This document shows, one piece after another, positions 24,601 to 33,808 of a stretch of DNA of 64,000 bases. The stretch's first letter is position 1. Every line of letters begins with the position of its first letter. A model generated the notes under the pieces. The model did not search any database. It was not told the DNA's origin and was given only the letters and a program-made list of their open reading frames with translations. This DNA comes from Cerrena zonata. Taxonomy: Eukaryota > Basidiomycota > Agaricomycetes > Polyporales > Cerrenaceae. The DNA lies in the NCBI GenBank assembly GCA_038087015.1, contig JASBNA010000067.1, forward strand, positions 153,990-217,989, given 5' to 3'. The position numbers and the translations under genes were made by a program.

Positions 24601-25977
24601 AGAGATGAACCTCAAAGACAACTTACTAATAGTCACCTTGATAGAACTTCTGATCTTTTGAAAAATGAAAAATCATTAACTTTAGACGATATTCCAAGGA
24701 TTGTGGCTGCTGAACAAGCTAGAGAACAACGTCCAAATGCTTTCAAACATCATAATACTTTATATCAAAGAAACAGACCTATGCAACCAGTTAAAACTGT
24801 TGCTGCTGCCACTGGTGGTAAAACTCCAACTACGTCAACAACTGATGATAAAGGAAATGTTGTTGGTACTTCAGTTGATACATCTCAAGTTAAAAAATCT
24901 AAATATTATTCAGAATTAAGTAAACCAGAACATTATGTTTTGAGACATATTGCAATTGAAGCTCTTCTCGAAATATGTCCAAATAAACATAATAAAGAAG
25001 AACTCTTAAATTTAATTCAACTGCCTAAAAAACTGAGTGGTGGATTTTGGGATAAATTTAAATTCGGTGCAAATGATCAAAAAAATAAAGGATCTTCAGT
25101 TTTTGGTATTGATCTTCAAGATTTAACCAAGAAATTTGGTGTTGATTCTGATTTGGGTGTTGGACCATCTAAATTAAGAATTCCAATTGTTGTTGATGAT
25201 GTTATCAATGCCTTACGTCAAAAGGATATGTCTGTTGAAGGTATTTTTAGGTTAAATGGTAATATTAAAAAATTAAGAGAATTAACTGAACAAATAAATA
25301 AAAATCCTCTTAAATCACCAGATTTTACTGGTCAAAATGCAGTTCAATTAGCTGCATTAATGAAAAAATGGTTAAGAGAATTACCAAATCCATTATTAAC
25401 TTTTGGATTATATGATTTATGGATTTCTTCACAACGTGAAAAAGATCCTGCAATGCAAAAAAGAATTTTACAATTAACTTATTGTTTATTACCAAGAAGT
25501 CATCGTAATTTAGTTGAGGTTTTATTATATTTTTTCAGTTGGGTAGCATCATTTGCAGAAATTGATGAAGAAACAGGTTCTAAAATGGATATACATAATT
25601 TAGCAACCGTTATTTCACCAAATATTTTATATTCAAAACAATCTGTTGAATCAGATCAAGCTCCACAATCTGGTGAGACTTATTTCTTGGGTATAGAAGT
25701 GGTTAATCAATTAATTGAAATCCATGAAGAATTAAGCGTGATCCCTGTTGATTTATTACAATTTTTGGAAAAATGTGGAGTGAACCCAAAATCTGAATCA
25801 ATGTTAAATTCCAAAGATATCATGAGTAAAATTGATAAGCTAATTAAAGAAAATCCAAAACCATTTTCGAATTTTGAAGTCAAAATTGATAGTGAAGTTC
25901 CTCATCATACTAACACCATCAAAAGAGGTCAAACTAGAGTATTAACCGAATCACATGGTGAAACCACCAATGTCTAA
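21606..25977 (+). CDS. LRG1: LIM-RhoGAP Lrg1 (four frame breaks)
   Basis: GTPase-activating protein for Rho1, acting in cell-wall integrity and beta-glucan synthesis. After repair about 1457 aa: a Ser/Asn-rich N-terminus, LIM1 (CKCCGLEITGQFVRALSNAF), LIM2 (CFNCNSALRGPYITALGNKY), the Lrg1-specific QQWHPECYMVHKFWNVCI segment, a distant LIM3 (CQSCLKSIERSCIEFDNKRW), and RhoGAP near the end with the arginine finger in VEGIFRLNG, then MKKWLRELPNPLL and VISPNILYS. Three LIM domains plus RhoGAP with this spacing mark Lrg1, not Rga1/Rga2. Breaks: extra base ~22129-22131, missing base ~22327-22331, missing base ~22995-22997 (restores ESDESYYEHEGNIYCHFHY), missing base ~23749-23751. ATG 21606 chosen because the upstream frame is poly-Phe coded by T-rich leader. 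Confidence 0.9.
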
Positions 25978-26568
25978 TGATTATTTGTGTTTTAATTTCA
26001 AATTAGGGTCAGAGCATTATTATAATCTTTGTGTTTTTTTTTTGTGCTGTCTTTATTTATATATAACTACCAAATGCCTTCCCTGAAGTTAATCATAATT
26101 CGTTTTTGTTTCCATTATTTTTCCTTCTTCTATACTGTTTTATTTATATTTTTTTCTTTCTTTCTTCTAATCCTGTTCTTTTAGTTCCTTTTTTTTTTTT
26201 TTTTATCTTTTTTTTTGGCTTTTTTTTTTCTTATTATTATATAACGAAGTGATATATATCTGCTCTATATTTTAGGATTTTTATAAAAAAAATTTGGGTT
26301 AAAAGTGAATGAATATCATAATACTAAGTTTATGAATAACAGTAGAATTGTATGAAAAATTGCTCTGATAACCACAATCTTGCACTGAAAGCGACAGAAA
26401 AAAAAAAACGAAATTGAAAACTTTGAGGAAAAATATTCAAAGAATGACGTTAGAAAGAAGATATTGATCAAACTGATAACTATATTTTCAAATAGGACTA
26501 GTTTTCATAGTCTCAACCACGGATTGAGCATATCGGTTTGAGAAAGAAGTTGAAAGAATAGTTGAAAA
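25978..26568. other. Intergenic: LRG1 3' end and FRA2 promoter
   Basis: About 590 bp. Very T-rich (26030-26230), with runs of 8-16 T. It serves as LRG1 3' UTR/terminator and FRA2 promoter. No gene seen. Confidence 0.5.
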
Positions 26569-26832
26569 ATGGCAGCTCTCACAGCAGATTCTTTAAAAGA
26601 ATTGATAGAATCAAGACTACAGGCATCATTAGTACAAGTTGAAGACATGTCAGGAGGATGTGGACAAGCATTCGCCGTCGTCATCGTCTCTCCATTATTT
26701 CAAGGTAAAAATAAGTTAATGAGACATAGGTTGGTTAATAATTCTTTAAAAGAAGAGATTGCTGCCATACATGCTTTCACTCAGAAAGGGTTTACGCCTG
26801 ATGAGTGGATAGCACAGGGTGGTTCATTATGA
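26569..26832 (+). CDS. FRA2: BolA-family protein Fra2/Bol2
   Basis: Cytosolic BolA2 that with glutaredoxins Grx3/4 and Fra1 passes Fe-S status to the Aft iron regulators in S. cerevisiae. The 87-aa protein is one BolA domain: VEDMSGGCGQAFAVVIVSPLF carries the conserved Cys, and KLMRHRLVNNSL carries the conserved His of the BolA2 Fe-S site. IHAFTQKGFTPDEW closes the fold. Absence of a presequence and the CG motif point to cytosolic Bol2, not mitochondrial Bol1/Bol3. Intact, start at the first ATG. Confidence 0.88.
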   Translation: MAALTADSLKELIESRLQASLVQVEDMSGGCGQAFAVVIVSPLFQGKNKLMRHRLVNNSLKEEIAAIHAFTQKGFTPDEWIAQGGSL

Positions 26833-27032
26833 TTACATCAATAGCAGGAACTACAAGCTAATTCATTGATCTATTTATTCCACTGATCTATTTATTGACA
26901 ATTAAGATAGAATCTATGAATATTCATGGAAAGGAAAAAAAAAAAAAAAAAAAAAAAAACGGAAAGATCCAAATAGCTATAACTTAATAATAATTTATAA
27001 TTTCAATAAAAGCCAGCTTTCATTCAAAATAC

Positions 27033-28592
27033 TTAAAACTTTGAAGCGTAACGTTTAAAAAGACCTCCCCAAATAGCAGATAAAATGATGAACATACTCA
27101 AAATCATAAGAGGAAATATACGTAAGCCAAAAGAACTAGTATCAGCAATTAAACCAACCAAAAATGGGATAATTGCACCACCACTACCACCAAATGCACA
27201 AATGAAACCTACACCAGCAGTATGATATTTAGCTGGTAAAATTTTCAATGCTGTAACGATTGTAGTTGGGAAAATAGGCCCCACACCCAATCCAGTAAGG
27301 AAAACGACTGCAAATAAAATATAATCTGTCGATAAGAAGGCCAAAAGCCAAAAGATTAAGAATCCAGCAGCTGACCAAGCAACATAAACCATGTTTGCCA
27401 ATAATTCATTTTTGAAATATTTGGAGGTAACGAACCCAAGAGTCATTCTACCAGTTGTTAGACCAAGCCAAAAAGAAGTTGCCATGTACGAAGAATGTTT
27501 ATAGGCGAACTTTTTGATTCTCATGAGGAATGTAATAAGCCAAGCACCAAAAGCGGTTTCACCACCAACATATATCATTAAAGACATGGCGAAAACCCAG
27601 ATTAATTTGGATTTAAGAGACTGGGTCATTGTGGCCAGGTCTGAGTTAATAGAATTTTCATCGATACTTTCATTATCAGAGTGAACGTCAAAATTATTCA
27701 TTTCAAGATCATTATTTTTAGAAATTGCTAATTTAGCTGATTTATTATTTTTAACCATCAGAACGTATCTATATTTCTTTACTGTTTCATCTCTGAATAA
27801 TATTATGATGAGAATGGTACCAATTGCACCGTAGGTACAAAGTAACATATAAACTTGATTCCAAGACCAAGGGCCGGTTTGTTTCTGTAATAAAGAGGTG
27901 ATCAAAACTGGACTAATAAGACAACCAAGGCCATAACAGCCATGCAATATTCCCAATAGCTCATTTGAATCAACAAGACCTCCCAACATAAAGTTGAAAG
28001 AGGCATCGAGCAGACCTACCCCAATACCATTGAAAACGTAGACCATTACGAATAAAGGATAGCTTGGTTTGAAAGATAAGATCAAGCAACAAAAAGTCAT
28101 TGATGCTGAACCAAGAGTCATCACTCCCTTGAATCCCAAAGAATTATGAGATACTTGATTAAGAAAGGCCATAATCATATAACCAAGAATAGCAGCAAAA
28201 TAAAGCATACTGATTTGAATGTCATTGATTTCATAATGACTTTGAAATTCTGGAATTAAAGTACCAATAGCCTGATCACATAGACCAACTAAAACAAACA
28301 TATAAAATCCTGAAAAAACCTGACCTTTCAATAAATGACTTTTCCTCCAATCAGTGGAATCGATAAACAAGTTTTCTCCCTCGTAATCTATGTAGTACTT
28401 TTCATCCGAACCATCTACATAATTGAAGTCTTCGGCTGATCTTTTATTTGAAATTGAACTTGAGGGACTTTGTATATCATCAAAAGTTGCAGCCAGTACA
28501 TCTAGGGGTGATGTATACTTATTTTCTTCACTTAAGAAGGCCTCAAACTCCTCGTTGGAGCCAGTACCTTGTTTCTTCGAGTTATATCCCAT
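27033..28592 (-). CDS. BSC6: Major facilitator transporter, Bsc6-like
   Basis: 519-aa membrane protein of the major facilitator superfamily. A ~90-residue hydrophilic N-terminus precedes about 12 membrane helices in two halves (first around GQVFSGFYMFVLVGLCDQA, second from LIWVFAMSLMIYVGGETAFG), split by an acidic cytosolic loop (DLEMNNFDVHSDNES). GAWLITFLMRIKKF and TGLGVGPIFPTTIVTALK resemble the fucose:proton-symporter-like group to which S. cerevisiae Bsc6 belongs. The substrate is unknown. Single intact frame. The symbol is a best match by memory, not by alignment. Confidence 0.65.
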   Translation of the reverse strand: MGYNSKKQGTGSNEEFEAFLSEENKYTSPLDVLAATFDDIQSPSSSISNKRSAEDFNYVDGSDEKYYIDYEGENLFIDSTDWRKSHLLKGQVFSGFYMFVLVGLCDQAIGTLIPEFQSHYEINDIQISMLYFAAILGYMIMAFLNQVSHNSLGFKGVMTLGSASMTFCCLILSFKPSYPLFVMVYVFNGIGVGLLDASFNFMLGGLVDSNELLGILHGCYGLGCLISPVLITSLLQKQTGPWSWNQVYMLLCTYGAIGTILIIILFRDETVKKYRYVLMVKNNKSAKLAISKNNDLEMNNFDVHSDNESIDENSINSDLATMTQSLKSKLIWVFAMSLMIYVGGETAFGAWLITFLMRIKKFAYKHSSYMATSFWLGLTTGRMTLGFVTSKYFKNELLANMVYVAWSAAGFLIFWLLAFLSTDYILFAVVFLTGLGVGPIFPTTIVTALKILPAKYHTAGVGFICAFGGSGGAIIPFLVGLIADTSSFGLRIFPLMILSMFIILSAIWGGLFKRYASKF

Positions 28593-29912
28593 TCTAGTCT
28601 AATTATTTGATTTATAATCTCGTAATTTACCCTTCGTTCTTTCTCTCTTTTGCCAATTTAAAACCTGGTTTTCCAATGTAAGATCAAATCAAAAGGATGT
28701 CACTTTCCTATTCCTCAGTATAACAACTTTCTATAAAATTCTATAAGTATTAAACTATACTGAGGTGTTTTCTAATATAAGGTGTTGTCTAATTGGAAAT
28801 AGGAAGAATTCGAAGATTCTCAATAGAGCAAAGGGATGGCTTCGATCTAATATACTTTTTTCACCCTCTTTTCTTTTCTCATCTCCTAAACTTGCAAAAA
28901 GCATCGTGCGAATGGCAAATTGCAACCTTCTTCCCGAGTTTATGCAGTAATTCTCGCAAAGAATGCGTTTGGGGCTCTAGATTTGATGTATTCTAGGAGC
29001 TGATGGTCTATGTGTCTATAGGTGTGAGTGGACGTGAGATCATGAAAGATGTTTCCAGTTTGGATGAATTAGGTGGATGTAATATTTCGAAATTGCTGCA
29101 AAAATCTCTCGAAAAAGCGACTTTTTCAAATTGAGTATATACATTTTGTAACATTTCCTTACCACCTTGGATGGATGCAATGCGACGATAATACTATGCA
29201 ATTGTATAACCGGCTAAGGCAGTTTGAAAGAAAGATTCGTGATTCGCAGCCATTGAAAGTGCCAGGAAAAGGGACTCTTCAGGCATGATTCTGATTTTTG
29301 CTTGGAAAATACAGTGCAGTTGCACAGTATGCTGCATCATATGCCCATTCTAAAACCAAAACGAATACCTGGTGTTACATTCAGTACTTTTTTCGCCAGC
29401 GGGCCAACCCTAATCCGTTTTCCACCCTGGTGAATTCATTATTTGGAGCCTTGTTTACACTCAACGTCAGTGATATTCAAGCGAAGCTTAGTCTTGTGTA
29501 TCAGAAGCCTGTTTTTCACCTCAGCAGCTGCTTTTCTCCTTTCGAGAGAAATACATGTATAGTCCTGAACATTTGAATATATACCGCATGCCCCAAAATG
29601 TGTAGAGAGCCAAAGCTCTACTATCAAGGAATGAACTGGGTCCATTAACACAAGAAGAAGTGGATTCGCTCATTCAAAGTACTCTAGAGAAATCAGACTT
29701 ACTTTCAACTCAATAATGCCTCTATCGAATTTTTTTTAATGAATACATACTGAAAGACTTACAGAAGACAATATATACTTGCAAACGAGAAATGGGGCCA
29801 TACAAGACCCAAGAAATCACTACTACAAAGCCAAAAGAACCAAGCAAAAAGCCAAATATAAACCAAGGTTTGTACGTCGTATCAATCTAAGGCGAAATTT
29901 TGTATATCAAAA
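28593..29912. other. Intergenic between BSC6-like gene and tRNA-Gly
   Basis: 1.3 kb. Open frames of 60-90 codons occur but lack recognisable features. One coding-like fragment is noted at 29555-29716 (see findings). No repeat or RNA gene recognised before the tRNA. Confidence 0.5.
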
Positions 29913-29983
29913 GCGCAAATGGTTTAGTGGTAAAATCCAACGTTGCCATCGTTGGGCCCCCGGTTCGATTCCGGGTTTGCGCA
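29913..29983 (+). tRNA. tRNA-Gly (anticodon GCC)
   Basis: 71-nt cloverleaf. The acceptor stem pairs GCGCAAA with TTTGCGC, with discriminator A at 29983. The A box TGGTTTAGTGG is at 29920-29930, the anticodon GCC at 29945-29947 in a CAACG/CGTTG stem, and the B box GGTTCGATTCC at 29962-29972 within the CCCGG/CCGGG T-arm. No intron, no encoded CCA. Confidence 0.97.
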
Positions 29984-29994
29984 TTTGACTTTTC

Positions 29995-30001
29995 TTTTTT
30001 T
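29995..30001 (+). terminator. RNA polymerase III T-run terminator of tRNA-Gly
   Basis: A run of seven T starts 12 bp after the tRNA end, the expected Pol III stop. Confidence 0.8.
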
Positions 30002-30246
30002 GGCTTCTTCCTATTCGTTGACCTTGAAGCAAAACCAACCTGATAATAAAACACTAAACTGACTTGGTTCATCGGGTGATAACTTTTTTTTTAGCAGCCT
30101 TCACATCATCTCGTGGTGTACGGAGGTGGTTTATTAAGGTCAACTGCCAACGGCACGACCAAGGGACCGGCTTGGAAAAGAGTCGGAAATCACTAAAGTA
30201 TAGCTATAAACCTTCTTCAGCAGAATATAATCATTATCGGTTAAAG

Positions 30247-31114
30247 ATGTCTAAAAACGCAGTAAAGAGTGTCGTAAATGCAAGTACGTGTTGCTTGGGA
30301 TGTTCAAAATAGATCAATGACTAACTTTCATACTCTAGTTCAAAAATTTTATCCTACGAAGTTGGCAGATAAAACCTGGGATAATACTGGTTTATTAGTA
30401 GATGCCAGTTCAGAACATATTTCCCAAACATTGAAAATTTTATTGACCATTGACTTAACTCAATCGGTTGCAGACGAGGCCATTAAAAGTAAAGCTAATT
30501 TTATTTTGGCTTATCATCCTTTCATTTTTAGAGGATTAAAGTCAATTACTCCCCAAGATCCACAACAAAAGTCCTTGATTAAATTGATTCAAAATAAAAT
30601 AAGTGTTTACTGTCCTCACACTGCTGTTGACAGTGCTAAAGGAGGTGTTAATGATTTTTTGGCCGATGGTATCGTTGGTGAATTGAAAGAATTATCTCGT
30701 GAAACAATTCAACCAGATGCAACTGAAGATGGTTGCGGTATGGGTAGATTAGTCCAATTGAAAGAGCCAACTACTTTGAAAAAATTGGTTGAGAACTCCA
30801 AAATTAGCTTAAATTTGAACCATGTTCAAGTCGCCAAAGGTTCTAATTCAGAAAATATTAAGTCTATTGCTATTTGTGCTGGTTCTGGTGGTGGTGTTTT
30901 CAAAGGTATCAATGCCGATCTTTTCTATACCGGAGAGTTATCCCACCATGAAGCTCTTTATTTGAAAGAAATCGGCTCATCTATAATTGCCTGTAGTCAT
31001 TCGAATACTGAACGTGCTTTCTTGAAGGTCATCAAGCAACAATTACAAACCGAATTACCAAATACCAACATTATCATCAGTGAAACTGACAAGGATCCAT
31101 ACGAAACTTGGTAA
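30247..31114 (+). CDS. NIF3: NIF3-family protein (GTP cyclohydrolase I type 2 fold), spliced
   Basis: Member of the widely conserved NIF3/DUF34 metal-binding family; the cellular role is unsettled. Exon 1 (30247-30283) encodes MSKNAVKSVVNA plus one base; exon 2 (30339-31114) continues IQKFYPTKLADKTWDNTGLL. The product is 270 aa. Metal-ligand motifs are ILAYHPFIF (His), VYCPHTAVDSAKGGVND (His, Asp), and the late ACSHSNTERAFL (His, Glu). VAKGSNSENIKSIAICAGSGGG is the glycine-rich segment of the family. If unspliced, translation could start at ATG 30317, but that would lose the N-terminal helix and leave the consensus splice sites unexplained. Confidence 0.88.
30284..30338 (+). other. Mini-intron of NIF3 (55 nt)
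   Basis: 5' site GTACGT, branch GACTAAC at 30319-30325, 3' site TAG at 30336-30338. Removing 55 nt joins codon A|TT and yields a continuous NIF3 N-terminus; total coding length becomes 813 nt, divisible by three. Confidence 0.82.
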
Positions 31115-31541
31115 TTGGTCCTTACCTTTTAGATCAGTTGTACATAGGTGTAAATAGTGGTTTATATATAATTAGAGGTTTAGGTGTGCAAATAATTTGC
31201 AATTGTTACCCTCGTAAGTCTGTGGCACGTGATCCGACCAATTTTTTTTTCTCTCCGACCGAAACTCGCCTTCCCCATGTCTATCAGCCGAATGAGTAAG
31301 CTGACTTCAGAAGGTTGCATCTTCCCTAAGACAATCCCAGTCCTTATTATCGGGCTTTCATTATTAAATATATATACATATACTGTACTACAGAAGTGAC
31401 TGATACAAGTGGTGTCCATAAAAGTACTTTTTTGCAATTGATTTCCATACTTAGCTGATTTTTTTTTACAACCTTGTTATCTGCGATAACCACCGAGACG
31501 TTGATTCAGGTTTACTAATCAAAGTGGTTTCCTAAAGAATA
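31115..31541. other. Intergenic: NIF3 3' end and Kelch-BTB promoter
   Basis: About 430 bp. A CACGTG box is at 31226-31231 and two CCGACC motifs flank a T-run just after it. An AT-rich TATATACATATACTG block is near 31370. No gene seen. Confidence 0.5.
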
Positions 31542-33740
31542 ATGGATGTCAAAAAGCAAGAGGGCTTTCAATTGAACACTATTAGTGGTGAAAGTTGTCC
31601 CAAGTTTAACGTCAAATCGACTCTTGTTCCATGTACAGGAACAGATTACGTCTTCCTCTTCGGAGGTTTTGATGATAATGATAATTTGGATAGTACGATT
31701 TATCTTTTAAATACTAAGACCAAGACCTGGGAGATCGATGATAAACATAATGGTGTTTATCGTGAGGCCATCTGGCTATTTATATAGGACAAGGAAATAT
31801 TCTTGTGTTTGGTGGAATCCCATTCGATGAATTTCCAGATGTGAATCCACCAGGAAGGCCCTATAACGAAGGTGATGATATAAATGAAGAGCCTAGTAAT
31901 ATTGGTTACGATCAGAATAAAACCTTGTTCAAGAAGGATAGCCTTATGTTGATTTATAATATTTTCGATCGTAAATGGATATCAGCACCAAAATTTGCAT
32001 TAAGTAGTGCCCCTTCTCCTAGATCCCGGCATGCCTGTTGTGCTTCCCAAGATGGAACTAGAATCTATATAAGTGGAGGTTTAGTTAACTCGACTCCTTT
32101 AAATGATTTGTACTGTTATGACTTGGTTTCTGGCATTTGGCATGGTCCTATTGATTTCGCAGCAAGATTCGACCACTTTATCACCATTCACGATGGTAAA
32201 TTATTCTCATTTGGAGGATTGGATCATGAAATGAATCATGTCACCAGCTCAATAGTTTACTTCAACTTTAGTGATCAGAGCATTGGTGAAATTTCTTTGT
32301 TGCTGCATCCAAATTACAGCTTGGGGTTTGTCGACTCCGATGACGAAGACGATGACAATTTAAAAGTCTACGATAGAAGCTCTAATAATTTCATCCCAGC
32401 AAATTCGGAGAGAATATATTTAAATTCTGAAATCAATCCTTTCTTAAAATTAGAAATAAGTTTACCTCTGTGGGGATTCGAAAATAACAACCATGGCATT
32501 ACAATTGCATATCATGATTTGAGTGAATTCCAGTATATGCCCTTGGTCAATCTGAAAAATATTAATTCAAACTTAAAAGTTAAGACAGACCAAAACGTCT
32601 ATGATTTTGCTTGGAAGCATGCATTCATTTCACACGATGGTCGCTTATTTATTCTTGGTTATGAAAAACTCGACGTTAATTCAAATTCAGATAGTATACG
32701 CTCAACCTCAGAGAATTATCTAACAAAATTAATTGAGATTGAATTATTTAGTTTAGGCATCCCAACAGGTTTGGAGCTTAAATCAGATAAAAAATCACAA
32801 TTCGGTAGCTTGAACTTGGTTAATGACTTTAAAAAATTTTTGATTAAAGAAGAGTTCACCGATTTTGAAATATATACATTGAAAGATGAATCCGTAAAAA
32901 ATGATTATAACAATTATGACGAAATATCTGACAGAATTGACAGAATCATGCAAACTAATATCAATGAGGGTAAGGACCTAATATCCGTAGTGAAAGTACA
33001 CAAATCAATGTTGTTGGCAAGATGGCCTCATTTCCAAAGACTTATAAGCAGTGGAATGAACGAAACCTTAACTAATAGAATGTTCATTCCAGAACCTTTT
33101 ATTACGGTAAAGGCTTTGGTATTTTACCTATATACTGGATCCCTTGAGTTTGATCAATATATTCCTGCTAATATCTTCAATATTGTTGATTATTCGGGTT
33201 TACTCATCTTATCAAACTTGTATGAATTACCTGATTTGAGAGCTCAGACCCTATTTCAGTTGTTCAAACTACTTTCTCTTTTGATTGTAAACTTGGATAC
33301 TGACACTGACCTGGAACCAAGAATAAGCCTATTTCTAAAAGTTTGGGCAAATGCTGTAATTTCCAATGAGAGTGTGTTTGTTTCAAAAGTCTTAGAGATC
33401 ATTAAATCAAACTGGTCAGTCATTACCAGATCTCTTTCATTCTCTCAATTACCAAAAGAATTGATAATTAGATTATGTCAAGATTGTTCTGTGGACTCAC
33501 AAATTTCAAAAGACGAAGCCCAACCCCCATGAGAAACTCTTTGAATCCCTTCTTTCATCTCCTCATACCCCCTCTAACGGTAGTGCTGGAATAAGAGCGA
33601 CTCACTCGAACTCTCCATTCTTAAGAGTTATTAACGATGGCTCACCTTCAATACAAGACAGAGAAAATACAGATATATCTCATTTTCCTACTTTACAAAT
33701 GCTTTCTAATGATTTGGCTGATAGCATAGGGGAAGATTGA
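31542..33740 (+). CDS. Kelch-repeat and BTB/POZ protein (two frame breaks)
   Basis: 732 aa after repair. Kelch blades in the N-terminal half show the double-Gly pattern: YVFLFGGFDDNDNL, NILVFGGIPFDEF, RIYISGGLVNSTPLNDLY, KLFSFGGLDHEMN. A BTB-like segment lies near residues 440-540 (VVKVHKSMLLARWPHFQRLI, FIPEPFITVKALVFYLYTGS), and the last 70 residues are Ser-rich. Breaks: a missing base near 31766-31768 (restores REGHLAIYIGQGNILVF) and an extra C in CCCCC 33524-33528 (restores AQPHEKLFESLLSSPHT). BTB-Kelch proteins often act as adaptors, including for Cul3, but this one's role is not known; S. pombe Ral2 has a comparable layout as far as I recall. No symbol given. Confidence 0.75.
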
Positions 33741-33808
33741 GTTCGAAAGGGAGAAATATGTACATATATAGTCATAAATGATATTAATATATTATACTAC
33801 TTATCAAT

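Noticed and set aside
28765..29576. Several 60-90 codon frames between the BSC6-like gene and tRNA-Gly
   Set aside because: Composition is not protein-like and the frames overlap one another; only the short piece at 29555-29716 seemed worth noting.
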